A stretch of DNA of 26,291 bases from Alphaproteobacteria bacterium (GTDB lineage: Bacteria > Pseudomonadota > Alphaproteobacteria > UBA828), in the NCBI GenBank assembly GCA_022826345.1, contig JAJDVB010000176.1, positions 1-26,291 on the forward strand. Reading direction: 5' to 3'. Below the pieces are notes generated by a model. That model worked only from the letters and a program-made list of their open reading frames with translations. It was not told the DNA's origin and ran no database searches. How positions within the stretch are numbered: the first letter of the stretch is position 1; the number at the start of each line of letters is the position of its first letter. The position numbers and the translations under genes were made by a program. Shown in pieces: positions 15,508 to 23,177 of this stretch.

Positions 15508-17967
15508 CTATCGCGGGGCGTCCGCCGCCTGCGGCGGGACCATAGCGGCCAGGGCATAGAGCACCAAAGCACAGCCGAGCACGGGCGTGAAGCCGACATG
15601 GAGCGCGATGAAGGTCGCGAGCGACGCGCTCACCACAGACGCACAGGCGTTGATGCCCCAGGCCCAGGGCACCAGCGTCGGCGCGCGTGCGCCGAGGGCC
15701 TTGAGCCCGAGCGGGAACGGCATCCCGAGGAAGAAGCCGATGGGGCCGAGCAGCGCGAGCGCCACCGCGAGGCGCGCGGCGGTCGGCCAGCCCTGCGCTG
15801 CTTCGAACACGCTAGGCAAGAGCCCGATATAGGCGCCGCCGACGGCAATGATCCCAGCCGCGACGATCACGAGGGGCGGCCTGCGCCCGGCCAGGCGTGC
15901 GAGGCGGTCGATCATGCCTGCGCCCAAGCCGGCGAAGACCAGGAGGCCGGCGAGCACCACCGCGATGGCGTAGAGCGGATGTCCGAGAAACACCGCGAAG
16001 CGCTGCATGAACGCGATCTCGATGAAGAGGAACGCCAACCCAAGGCACGCGAAGAAGAGCACCACCCGCCAGCGCGCAGGTGGGCGCGCTTCCGTCGGGC
16101 GCGGCGTGCGGAGCGCGAGCAGCGGCGCCAGGATCAACAAGGCCGCGGCGACGAACGCCTGCACCAGCGTCGCGACAAGGATCACGAAGCCCCATTCGAT
16201 CAGCGGTAGCCCACCCTGCGCGCGCAGCGCGAGCAGCTCTGGCAGCGTCGACCACTTGAGCGTGTGGAAGAAGAACGGCCGGTCGTCGGTCGCGGGCGTG
16301 AGCGCGAACTTGTAGCGGGCCGCGTATCCCTCCGGATCGGGGCCAAGTATCGCCGAGGCGCCGCGATAGAACTCGGGCTCGGCCAAGCGGTTGTAGCGGT
16401 TGGCGTCGCCCTCGGCGATCCCCGGATGCCAGACCAGATCGAAGGCGTAGTCGTTGGCGAAGGCACGCAGCCGGTCCATCGCGGGACCGGAGAAGGGCTC
16501 GTTTCCGATTACCAGCGTCGTCGTCTTCCAGCCGCGGATCATGACGAGGTGCGAGGCCGGATCGGCGACGCCCCGCGCCTCCAGCGCCCGTCGCGCGGTC
16601 CAGAGCAGCCTGAGCGAATCCCGCGGCGGCAGCTTGAGCCAGCGGGTGACGGCCAACACACCGCCCGGCGCAAGGCGATCCAGAAAGTTCTCGAACGCCT
16701 CCACCGTGTAGAGCAGCGATTCGTCGAGCGCATGCACGCCTGCCGCTGCCGCGCTGAAGGAATCCACCAACGCGATCTGGATCAGGTCCCACTCTTCGTC
16801 GGAGCGCGCGGCGAAGCTGCGCGCGTCGGCCACGTGGGTGCGGACGCTCTCGCCCTCCCATGCGCCGCCCGGCTCGCCTGCGAGCACGTCGCGCACGACG
16901 TCGAGCACGTCCGGATTCAGCTCTACCGCATCGACCGCGCCGGCGCCGTGGCGCAATGCCCGCAGCAATTCCGCCCCGCCTCCGGCGCCCAGCACCAGCA
17001 CCCGCGGGCGCTCCACCAGATGGTAGGGTAGTGTGGCGGTCTCGGCCTCCAGGTAGCGCAGGTCGGCATCGGCGCGGGTGATCGCGCTGGGGGCGCCGCC
17101 GTCGGTGAAGAGGCCGATCTGTTCCGGCGGGCCGGCCGGCGCCATCAGGCTGAGGCCGGGCGCATGGCGAAACGGCACGCGCGGGCTCTCGACCGCGGCG
17201 AGCCAGCCGAGCGGCCCGTGACGCTCCGCGACGATGCGCGCCTCGGGCGCGGTCAACGCCAGACTCAGCCCCTTGTAGGGCGAGGGATGCGGGCGCAGCC
17301 AGTGGTCGGGGAGGGCCACCGGCAGGGCGAGCCCCGCGCACACGGCCAACAGCGCGCCGCCCCGCGCGAGCCGGCCTGCCCTCCCCCACAGCAGGACCAC
17401 ACCGCCCGCGGCGGCGCCCAGCGCACCCACGACCCGCAGCGCATCGGCGAGCGGCAGCGCATCGAGCAGAAAGACCATGCCCAGCGCCCCGAGGCCCGCG
17501 CCGATCAGGTCCATGCGATAGAGCGCACCGGCGCGGGCGGCGTGAGCCCGAAAGGCCAGCGCCAGGGCCAGCGCTGCGCTGAAGAACGGCACCGACAACA
17601 CCAGGTAGAGAGCGAAGAGCCAGCCGAGCTGCGCGCGGTCCCACGCGATCTCGAGCGCGTTGAAGGGGAGCGATTGCGCCAACGCGAAGGCCAGGGGTGC
17701 CCCGGCCCCAAAGCCCAGTGCCGCGCCGCCGAAGGCCCAGCGAAAGCGCGCGAGGAGTCTGTGCTGCAGCACCGCGACCAGGCTGCCCGCTGCCCCAAAC
17801 CCCAGCAGCGCCACGGCGATAATCATGTAAGCGAAGTGGTGCCAGTGAACGATCGCCAGCAGGCGCGCGAGCAGGATCTCGTAGCCCAGAATGCCTGCCG
17901 CGAGCAGCGCCACGGCGAAGAAGACGCCGGCCCGTGAGAGGCCGTGCGGCGCCCCCTCGCCCGCCAC
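15508..17967 (-). CDS. Membrane-embedded spermidine/spermine-synthase-like protein
   Basis: The 819-residue product has three parts. The first (about 12-220) holds six to seven membrane segments, such as FFAVALLAAGILGYEILLAR and MIIAVALLGFGAAGSLVAVL. The middle part (about 235-580) is a Rossmann domain with RVLVLGAGGGAELLRAL (motif I, 322-338), acidic VELNPDVLDVV (Glu349), ADARSF (380-385), and LVDSFSAAAAGVHALDESLL where aminopropyltransferases carry their Asp-containing gate. The third (about 595-810) again has about six to seven membrane segments. Proteins with this fusion are common in bacteria but of unknown reaction; a true polyamine synthase activity is doubtful. The start is GTG 17967, six bases after the stop of the exported PCMT gene, so the two are probably co-expressed. 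Confidence 0.85.
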   Translation of the reverse strand: MAGEGAPHGLSRAGVFFAVALLAAGILGYEILLARLLAIVHWHHFAYMIIAVALLGFGAAGSLVAVLQHRLLARFRWAFGGAALGFGAGAPLAFALAQSLPFNALEIAWDRAQLGWLFALYLVLSVPFFSAALALALAFRAHAARAGALYRMDLIGAGLGALGMVFLLDALPLADALRVVGALGAAAGGVVLLWGRAGRLARGGALLAVCAGLALPVALPDHWLRPHPSPYKGLSLALTAPEARIVAERHGPLGWLAAVESPRVPFRHAPGLSLMAPAGPPEQIGLFTDGGAPSAITRADADLRYLEAETATLPYHLVERPRVLVLGAGGGAELLRALRHGAGAVDAVELNPDVLDVVRDVLAGEPGGAWEGESVRTHVADARSFAARSDEEWDLIQIALVDSFSAAAAGVHALDESLLYTVEAFENFLDRLAPGGVLAVTRWLKLPPRDSLRLLWTARRALEARGVADPASHLVMIRGWKTTTLVIGNEPFSGPAMDRLRAFANDYAFDLVWHPGIAEGDANRYNRLAEPEFYRGASAILGPDPEGYAARYKFALTPATDDRPFFFHTLKWSTLPELLALRAQGGLPLIEWGFVILVATLVQAFVAAALLILAPLLALRTPRPTEARPPARWRVVLFFACLGLAFLFIEIAFMQRFAVFLGHPLYAIAVVLAGLLVFAGLGAGMIDRLARLAGRRPPLVIVAAGIIAVGGAYIGLLPSVFEAAQGWPTAARLAVALALLGPIGFFLGMPFPLGLKALGARAPTLVPWAWGINACASVVSASLATFIALHVGFTPVLGCALVLYALAAMVPPQAADAPR

Positions 17968-17973
17968 GTATCG

Positions 17974-18723
17974 TCAGTGCCCGCCGGTCAGCGGAACGAA
18001 GATGACCGGCAATATCTGGCGGCTGGTGACGGCGCCGTCCTTCCCCTTCTCAACGAGCAGGAGTTGCTGGGTAAGGAACGGGCTGCCCACCGGGATCACC
18101 AAGCGCCCGCCCGGCTTGAGCTGGGCGATGAGCGGCGGCGGCACATGGCTCGCGGCTGCGGTCACCACGATGATGTCGAAGGGCGCGTGCTCGGGCCAGC
18201 CGAAGTAGCCGTCGCCGGCCCGCACGGTCACGTTGTCGTAGCCGAGCGCATCGAGCCGGTCGGCGGCGCTCGCCGCCAGCGGCTCAACGATCTCCACCGT
18301 GTAGACCTCTGCGACAAGCTCGGCCAGCACTGCCGCCTGATAGCTCGACCCGGTGCCAAGCTCGAACGCGACATCGTCGGGCTCCGGCGCCAGCAGATCG
18401 GTCATCAAGGCGACGATATAGGGCTGCGAGATGGTCTGGCCGTAGCCGATTGGGAGCGGCCTGTTCAAGTAGCCGAAGTCCTGCAGCTCCGGCGGCACGA
18501 AGAGATGGCGCGGCACCCGCCCCATCGCCTCCATCACGCGGGGCGACAGCTCTTCCTTGCCGATCCACTCGGCGGTGCGCTCGGCGTCCAGCGCCACGGC
18601 GCGCACCATGGCAGCCCGCGCCTCGGCAAACCGATCATCATCGGCCGTCGCGGTGGCGGAGGCTGCGAAAAGCAGCAGCGCCGCCGTGGCAAGCGCGACA
18701 AGGCCGGGCAGGGTCGGTCGCAT
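17974..18723 (-). CDS. Protein-L-isoaspartate O-methyltransferase with signal peptide
   Basis: The 249-residue product from ATG 18723 starts with a Sec-type signal: one Arg, a hydrophobic core LVALATAALLLFAASA and an Ala-rich cleavage region near ATA-TADDD (about 26-28). The mature part follows PCMT closely: VPRHLFVPPEL, RPLPIGYGQTISQPYIVALM, motif I FELGTGSSYQAAVLAEL (120-136), GDGYFGWPEHAPFD, VTAAASHVPPPLIAQL and RLVIPVG. Family members methylate L-isoaspartyl residues using SAM to start repair of damaged proteins. An exported form is unusual, since SAM is made in the cytoplasm. Motif I has Ser where GTGSGYQ is usual. It lies 26 bp after the acyl-CoA synthetase gene and 6 bp before the membrane protein gene. 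Confidence 0.9.
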   Translation of the reverse strand: MRPTLPGLVALATAALLLFAASATATADDDRFAEARAAMVRAVALDAERTAEWIGKEELSPRVMEAMGRVPRHLFVPPELQDFGYLNRPLPIGYGQTISQPYIVALMTDLLAPEPDDVAFELGTGSSYQAAVLAELVAEVYTVEIVEPLAASAADRLDALGYDNVTVRAGDGYFGWPEHAPFDIIVVTAAASHVPPPLIAQLKPGGRLVIPVGSPFLTQQLLLVEKGKDGAVTSRQILPVIFVPLTGGH

Positions 18724-18749
18724 CGCTTGCCCGGCCACCCGGCGCCGCG

Positions 18750-20390
18750 TCAGAGCGCGGCGGCGCGCTCCCTCAGCACGTACTTCTGCACTTTGCCGGT
18801 CGAGGTCTTGGGCAGCGCGCCAAACACCACGGTCTTCGGGCACTTGTAGCGCGCAAGTTCGCCCCGACAGAAGTCGATCAGCGCGGCCTCGTCGGCCTGC
18901 TCGCCGTCCTTCAGCGTGACGAAGGCGCAGGGCGTCTCGCCCCAGGTCTCGTCGGGCCGCGCCACCACTGCGGCCTCCAGCACCGCCGGGTGGCGGTAGA
19001 GCGCGCCCTCGACCTCGATGGTGGAGATGTTCTCGCCGCCCGAGATGATGATGTCCTTGGCTCTGTCCCTGAGCTCGATGTAGCCGTTGGCGTGAACCAC
19101 GCCGAGGTCGCCGGTGTGGAACCAGCCGCCGGCGAAGGCCTCCTCGGTCGCTTGCGGATTGGCGAGGTAGCCCTTCATCACCGTGTTGCCGCGCATGAAG
19201 ACCTCGCCCATGGTCTCGCCGTCCGGCGGCACGGGTTCCAGCGTCTTGGAGTCGGCCACCATGAGCCCGTCGAGGGTGGCGTAAGCGACACCCTGGCGGG
19301 CCTTGAGCGCCGCCTGTTCCTGGAGCGGCAGCGCGTCCCACTCGTCGTGCCAGGCGCAGACGGTCGCCGGGCCATAGACCTCGGTCAGCCCATAGACGTG
19401 AGTGACGTGGAAGCCGGCCGCCTCGATGCGCGCGATGACGGCGGCTGGCGGCGGGGCTGCGGCGGTCATCACCTCGACACGGTGGTCGAAGGGCACGCGC
19501 TCCGCCTCGCTGGCGTTGCTGAGCAGGTTGAGCACGATAGGCGCGCCGCAGAAATGCGTGACCCCGTGCTCGGCAATTGCCTGAAAGATGGCGCCTGCCT
19601 CGACCTTGCGCAGGCACACGTGCGTCCCCGCATAGGCGCTGATCGCCCAGGTGAAGCACCAGCCGTTGCAGTGGAACATGGGCAGCGTCCAGAGATAGAC
19701 GGGCCCATGCGGCATGGCCCAGGTGGCGCCGTCGCCGAGCGAGTTCAGGTAGGCGCCCCGGTGGTGATAGACAACGCCCTTGGGGTTGCCCGTGGTGCCG
19801 GAGGTGTAGTTGAGCGAGATCGCCTCCCACTCGTCCTCGGGCCAGCGCCAGTCGTAGTCCGGGTCACCGTCGGCCAGCAACGCCTCGTATTCGATGCCGC
19901 CCAGCAGGTCGCCGCCTTCCGCGGGCGCATCGTCGATGTCGATGACCAGCGGCGCCGCCTCGGCCCGCGCGAGCGCGTCCGCGATCACGGGCGAGAACGA
20001 GCGGTCGGTCAGCAGCACCCTGGCCTTGGCGTGGTCGAGGATGAAGCCGAGCGAAGCGGCATCCAGCCGATAGTTGAGCGCGTTGAGCACGGCGCCGCAC
20101 ATGGGAACGCCGTAGTGCGCCTCCAGCATCGCCGGCGTGTTGGGGGACATGATGGCGACCGTATCGCCGGGGCCGATGCCGCGCTGCGCCAACGCCGACG
20201 CGAGGCGTCGGCAGCGCGCGTAGAACTCGGCGTAGCTCGCGCGACGGCCGCCGTGAATCCAGGCCGTCCGCTCGGGGAATACCGCCGCGGCACGGCGCAG
20301 GAAGGAGAGCGGGGTCAGCGGGACGTAGTTCGCGTCGTTGCGCTCGAGCCCGGCCTCATACGGGCTCTTGTCGGTGCGCGTGCCGCCCAT
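18750..20390 (-). CDS. AMP-binding acyl-CoA synthetase (long/medium-chain fatty acid or acyl acid CoA ligase)
   Basis: The 546-residue adenylating enzyme activates a carboxylic acid to its acyl-CoA. Motifs seen: P-loop-like NYTSGTTGNPKGVVYHH (about 194-210), VYGLTEVYGPATV (A5), GWFHTGDLGVVHANGYIELRDR (A7-A8), DIIISGGENISTIEVEGAL, and the C-terminal Lys region KTSTGKVQKYVLRERA. The N-terminal SPYEAGLERNDANYVPLTPL is typical of a proteobacterial acyl-CoA synthetase group that includes methylmercaptopropionate-CoA ligase (DmdB) relatives; the substrate cannot be fixed from sequence. Two ATGs are adjacent (20393 and 20390); GGGGAG sits 3 bases from the first and 6 from the second, so the second is preferred. 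Longer frames upstream run into the divergent phosphatase gene. It is the first gene of the operon with PCMT and the membrane protein. Confidence 0.9.
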   Translation of the reverse strand: MGGTRTDKSPYEAGLERNDANYVPLTPLSFLRRAAAVFPERTAWIHGGRRASYAEFYARCRRLASALAQRGIGPGDTVAIMSPNTPAMLEAHYGVPMCGAVLNALNYRLDAASLGFILDHAKARVLLTDRSFSPVIADALARAEAAPLVIDIDDAPAEGGDLLGGIEYEALLADGDPDYDWRWPEDEWEAISLNYTSGTTGNPKGVVYHHRGAYLNSLGDGATWAMPHGPVYLWTLPMFHCNGWCFTWAISAYAGTHVCLRKVEAGAIFQAIAEHGVTHFCGAPIVLNLLSNASEAERVPFDHRVEVMTAAAPPPAAVIARIEAAGFHVTHVYGLTEVYGPATVCAWHDEWDALPLQEQAALKARQGVAYATLDGLMVADSKTLEPVPPDGETMGEVFMRGNTVMKGYLANPQATEEAFAGGWFHTGDLGVVHANGYIELRDRAKDIIISGGENISTIEVEGALYRHPAVLEAAVVARPDETWGETPCAFVTLKDGEQADEAALIDFCRGELARYKCPKTVVFGALPKTSTGKVQKYVLRERAAAL

Positions 20391-20494
20391 CATGATCTCC
20401 CCATCGCCGAAGCGGGGCGCGATTCTGGTCGCGCGCCACCGCGATTGCAAACGGCGAATACGAGCGGACCGGCGAGCGCGAACGAGGAGGCGGC

Positions 20495-21013
20495 GTGCGG
20501 CGGCTCTACCTGATGCGCCACGGCAAGGCGCAGGCCGGCATGCCGCCCGGTGGCGGCGACCTGGAGCGCGCGCTCGTCGGCAGGGGCCGGAAAGAAAGCC
20601 GGGGCATGGGCGCCTTCTGCCGCGAACAGGCGCAGCCGCCGACGCTGATCCTCTGCTCGCCCTCGCGACGCACCGTGGAGACCTGCGAGTCATTTTGCGA
20701 AGGCTTCGGCGAGGACCTGCCGCGCCGGATCGTCGACGGCATCTACATGGGCAGCCCGTCGGCACTCCTGTACGCGGTGGCCGAGGCCGGCGGCAGCGAG
20801 CCCGGCGTCATCCTCATCGGCCACAACCCCGGCATTCACGCGCTGGCGCTCGCGCTCGGCCGGCACGGGCCAGGGCCGGCGCGGGCGCGGCTCTCCACAC
20901 GGTTCCCGACAGCAGCGCTCGCCATCTTCGAGACCGGCATCGACGACTGGGCCGCGTTCAGGGACGGGAGTGCACGCCTCGTGACCTTCAAGATGCCGAA
21001 GGAAATGCGCTGA
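20495..21013 (+). CDS. SixA-like histidine phosphatase
   Basis: The 172-residue product starts at GTG 20495 with GAGGAGG just upstream. The phosphohistidine motif is LYLMRHGKAQ (His9 of RHG). It continues with the SixA-type LILCSPSRRTVETCE and the second His in LIGHNPGIHALAL. SixA relatives remove phosphate from histidine of phosphotransfer proteins, and in some cases from PTS components; the target here is unknown. The gene is divergent from the acyl-CoA synthetase and converges with the polyprenyl synthetase, whose stop is 24 bp away. Length and motifs are normal for the family. Confidence 0.9.
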   Translation: MRRLYLMRHGKAQAGMPPGGGDLERALVGRGRKESRGMGAFCREQAQPPTLILCSPSRRTVETCESFCEGFGEDLPRRIVDGIYMGSPSALLYAVAEAGGSEPGVILIGHNPGIHALALALGRHGPGPARARLSTRFPTAALAIFETGIDDWAAFRDGSARLVTFKMPKEMR

Positions 21014-21017
21014 CTCG

Positions 21018-21049
21018 CGACTGAGCGTGCTCTCGACTCAGTGTGCTCT
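21018..21049. repeat. Tandem 16-bp imperfect duplication at a convergent gene end
   Basis: CGACTGAGCGTGCTCT (21018-21033) is followed at once by CGACTCAGTGTGCTCT (21034-21049), 14 of 16 matching. The two copies create ACTGAG at 21020-21025 and CTCAGT at 21037-21042, an inverted repeat that could form a hairpin between the convergent genes. The second copy includes the last codons and stop of the polyprenyl synthetase gene. Confidence 0.7.
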
Positions 21050-22075
21050 TTCGGTGCAGAAATCGACCACGTCGAGCAGGGCGTCCTTCGCCTCGGACGC
21101 TGGGAACAGGCCGAGCGCATCGCGGGCCATCGCGCTGTAGTGGCGCGCCCGCTCCACCGAATCGGCGATAGCGTCGTGGCGGGTGAGCAGAGCCATCGCG
21201 TGTGCGAAGTCGTCGTCTTCCTGCTCCTCGTCCTCCATGGTGCGTCGCCAGAAGGCGCGCTCCTCGTCGTCGCCCCGGCGAAACGCCAGCACCACGGGCA
21301 GCGTGATCTTGCCGTCGCGGAAATCGTCGCCCACCGACTTGCCGAGCACCGCTTCGCGGGCGCCGTAGTCGAGAGCGTCGTCGACCAGCTGATAGGCGAT
21401 GCCGAGGTTGAGCCCGAAGCTTCTGAGCGCCTCCTCCTCCGCGGCGGAGCGCTCGGCCACCACCGCGCCGAGCTGGCAGGCAGCGGCGAAGAGTGCCGCG
21501 GTCTTCGCGGTCACCACCTTGAGATAGGTGGCCTCGCTGGTCTCGGTGTCGTTGGAGGTGGTGAGCTGCATCACCTCGCCTTCGGCGAGCGTCGCAGCGG
21601 TGTCGGCAAGAATGCCGAGCACGCGGAGCGAACCGTCGGCGACAGAAATCTGAAACGCGCGGCTGAAGAGGAAGTCGCCCACCAGCACGCTCGGCTTGTT
21701 GCCCCAGACCGCATTCGCGGTCGCCGTGCCTCGCCTCAGCGCGCTGTCGTCGACCACGTCGTCGTGAAGCAGCGTCGCGGTGTGAATGAACTCGACGCAG
21801 GCGGCGAGGTCGATGTGGCGCTTGCCGGTGTAACCGCAAAGCCGGGCGGCGCCGAGGGTCATCATCGGCCGGAGACGCTTCCCGCCCGCTGCGACGATGT
21901 GCGCGGCGAGCTCCGAAATCAGCATTACCGAGCTCTGCATGTTGTCCAGAATGACGCCGTTGACGGCGCGCAGGTCGTCCGCGACCAGCCCGTGAAGCGG
22001 CTCCAGCGAGGCTCCGGAGGCCGCCTTGCGCCGTACAACAGCCCGCCCTTCGAGCGGAACGACCGTGTCCGACAT
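21038..22075 (-). CDS. ispB: Polyprenyl (octaprenyl/decaprenyl) diphosphate synthase
   Basis: The 345-residue product makes the long prenyl tail of ubiquinone by adding isopentenyl diphosphate to farnesyl diphosphate. It has GGKRLRP (64-70), the first Asp-rich motif TLLHDDVVDDSALRRG (101-116), KTAALFAAAC, and the second Asp-rich motif YQLVDDALDYG (228-238). The region before the first motif has small residues, as in long-chain synthases. The start ATG 22075 is preceded by GAGAGG; the longer frame to 22123 adds a basic stretch with no family match. The exact chain length (C40 or C50) cannot be told. It is divergent from the DUF2007 gene, an arrangement I associate with alphaproteobacteria. Confidence 0.93.
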   Translation of the reverse strand: MSDTVVPLEGRAVVRRKAASGASLEPLHGLVADDLRAVNGVILDNMQSSVMLISELAAHIVAAGGKRLRPMMTLGAARLCGYTGKRHIDLAACVEFIHTATLLHDDVVDDSALRRGTATANAVWGNKPSVLVGDFLFSRAFQISVADGSLRVLGILADTAATLAEGEVMQLTTSNDTETSEATYLKVVTAKTAALFAAACQLGAVVAERSAAEEEALRSFGLNLGIAYQLVDDALDYGAREAVLGKSVGDDFRDGKITLPVVLAFRRGDDEERAFWRRTMEDEEQEDDDFAHAMALLTRHDAIADSVERARHYSAMARDALGLFPASEAKDALLDVVDFCTERAH

Positions 22076-22119
22076 AGACCCTCTCGCTTGACGGCGCGCG
22101 CGCGTAAGGGCATCCATGC

Positions 22120-22150
22120 GCAACCGCGTTGCCTATAACCTAGCAGCTAG
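22120..22150. promoter_or_regulatory. -10 element flanked by two perfect palindromes (ispB/DUF2007 divergent region)
   Basis: TATAAC at 22134-22139 is a near-consensus plus-strand -10 for the DUF2007 gene, about 42 bp before its ATG. The -35 position (CATCCA) is poor. A perfect dyad GCAAC-CGC-GTTGC covers 22120-22132 in the spacer, and CTAGC-A-GCTAG covers 22140-22150 around the start point. This suggests operator sites, but both could be chance. Confidence 0.3.
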
Positions 22151-22180
22151 CGCGCGGCTGGACACGGGAGTCGGGACAGA

Positions 22181-22393
22181 ATGATCGAGCTCCTGCGCAC
22201 GAACGACCTGGTGCAGCTCTCGTTTCTCGATGCCGTGCTGAGAGACGGCGGCATCGAGCCCATCGTGCTCGACCAGCACATGAGCGTGCTGGAAGGGAGC
22301 GCCGGTGCCATTCCGCGGCGTCTGATGGTCGCCGACGAGGACGCCGATGCGGCACGGCGCATATTGAGAGAAGTCGGCGCGCTCGATGACTGA
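22181..22393 (+). CDS. DUF2007 domain protein (putative signal-transducing protein)
   Basis: The 70-residue product matches DUF2007: an N-terminal ELLRTNDLVQLSFLDAVLRD helix-strand unit, GGIEPIVLDQHMS, and a C-terminal RRLMVADEDADAARRILRE. The fold resembles a ferredoxin-like regulatory domain related to the GlnB type, but the role is unknown. Its last 8 bases overlap the start of the methyltransferase gene (ATG 22386), so the two are probably translated together. DUF2007 next to a TrmN6-like methyltransferase is an arrangement I recall from other alphaproteobacteria. Confidence 0.88.
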   Translation: MIELLRTNDLVQLSFLDAVLRDGGIEPIVLDQHMSVLEGSAGAIPRRLMVADEDADAARRILREVGALDD

Positions 22394-23177
22394 GACCGGG
22401 TCCGCGCGGGTCACCAGCGACACGCTGCTCGGCGGCAGGGTCGCACTGAACCAGCCGGCGGCGGGCTACCGGGTCGCGATTGATCCGGTTCTGCTCGCGG
22501 CCGCGGTGCCGGCGTCGGACGGCGAGCGCGCGCTCGATGTCGGCTGTGGCGTCGGCGCCGGCGCGCTCTGCCTCGCGAGCCGCGTGACCGGCCTGCACGT
22601 CACAGGGATCGAAGTGGACCGCGCCTTCGCCCAGCTCGCCAAGGACAACGCCGCGCTCAACGGGCTGGAGGAGCGGCTCGATGTATGGGTGGGCGATTTC
22701 GAAAGACCGCCGCCCAAGTTGCCGCCGAAGGGCTTCGACCACGTGTTCGCGAACCCGCCATTCTTCGAGGAGGGCGCGAACCAGGCACCGGCCTCCCGCA
22801 ACCGCGCGCAGGCGACGGTGGAAGGCGCGACCGGGCTCGACGCCTGGCTCGAGTTCTGCGCCCGGATGGTCCGCCCAGGCGGCTCCATCACGATCATCCA
22901 TCGGCCGGAGCGTCTGGCCCAGATCCTGAGCGGCCTGTCACAGGCGCGGGCCGGCGCCATCGTCGTCTATCCGTTGTGGTCCCATAATCCCTTCAGCGGC
23001 GCGCGCACCAAGAAGACCGCGAATCGCATCATCGTGCAGGCGACGGCCGAGCACGGCGGGCCGTTGCAGATCGCCTGCGGCATGATCCTGCACGACGACG
23101 ACGGCAGCTACTCCCACGCGGCGGACCGGGTCCTGCGCAGCGGCGGCGCGCTCACCCTCCTAGAGGAAGAGTCCTGA
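22386..23177 (+). CDS. TrmN6-like N6-adenine methyltransferase (tRNA1(Val) A37 type)
   Basis: The 263-residue SAM enzyme has SDTLLGGRVALNQP and GYRVAIDPVLLAA (about 27-39), the pattern that opens TrmN6/YfiC proteins. These are followed by motif I ALDVGCGVGAGALCLA (49-64), VTGIEVDRAFAQLA, and the N6-adenine motif ANPPFFEEG (122-130). In E. coli, TrmN6 makes m6A37 of tRNA-Val. The same product is likely but not certain here, because the family also contains methyltransferases of other targets. It overlaps the upstream DUF2007 gene by 8 bp and its stop shares a base with the next start (TGATG), giving a tight three-gene operon. Confidence 0.87.
   Translation: MTETGSARVTSDTLLGGRVALNQPAAGYRVAIDPVLLAAAVPASDGERALDVGCGVGAGALCLASRVTGLHVTGIEVDRAFAQLAKDNAALNGLEERLDVWVGDFERPPPKLPPKGFDHVFANPPFFEEGANQAPASRNRAQATVEGATGLDAWLEFCARMVRPGGSITIIHRPERLAQILSGLSQARAGAIVVYPLWSHNPFSGARTKKTANRIIVQATAEHGGPLQIACGMILHDDDGSYSHAADRVLRSGGALTLLEEES

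Noticed and set aside
18450..20513. Plus-strand frame of 687 residues opposite the acyl-CoA synthetase
   Set aside because: It is the antisense of a complete AMP-binding enzyme; composition is shadow-like and no domain is visible.
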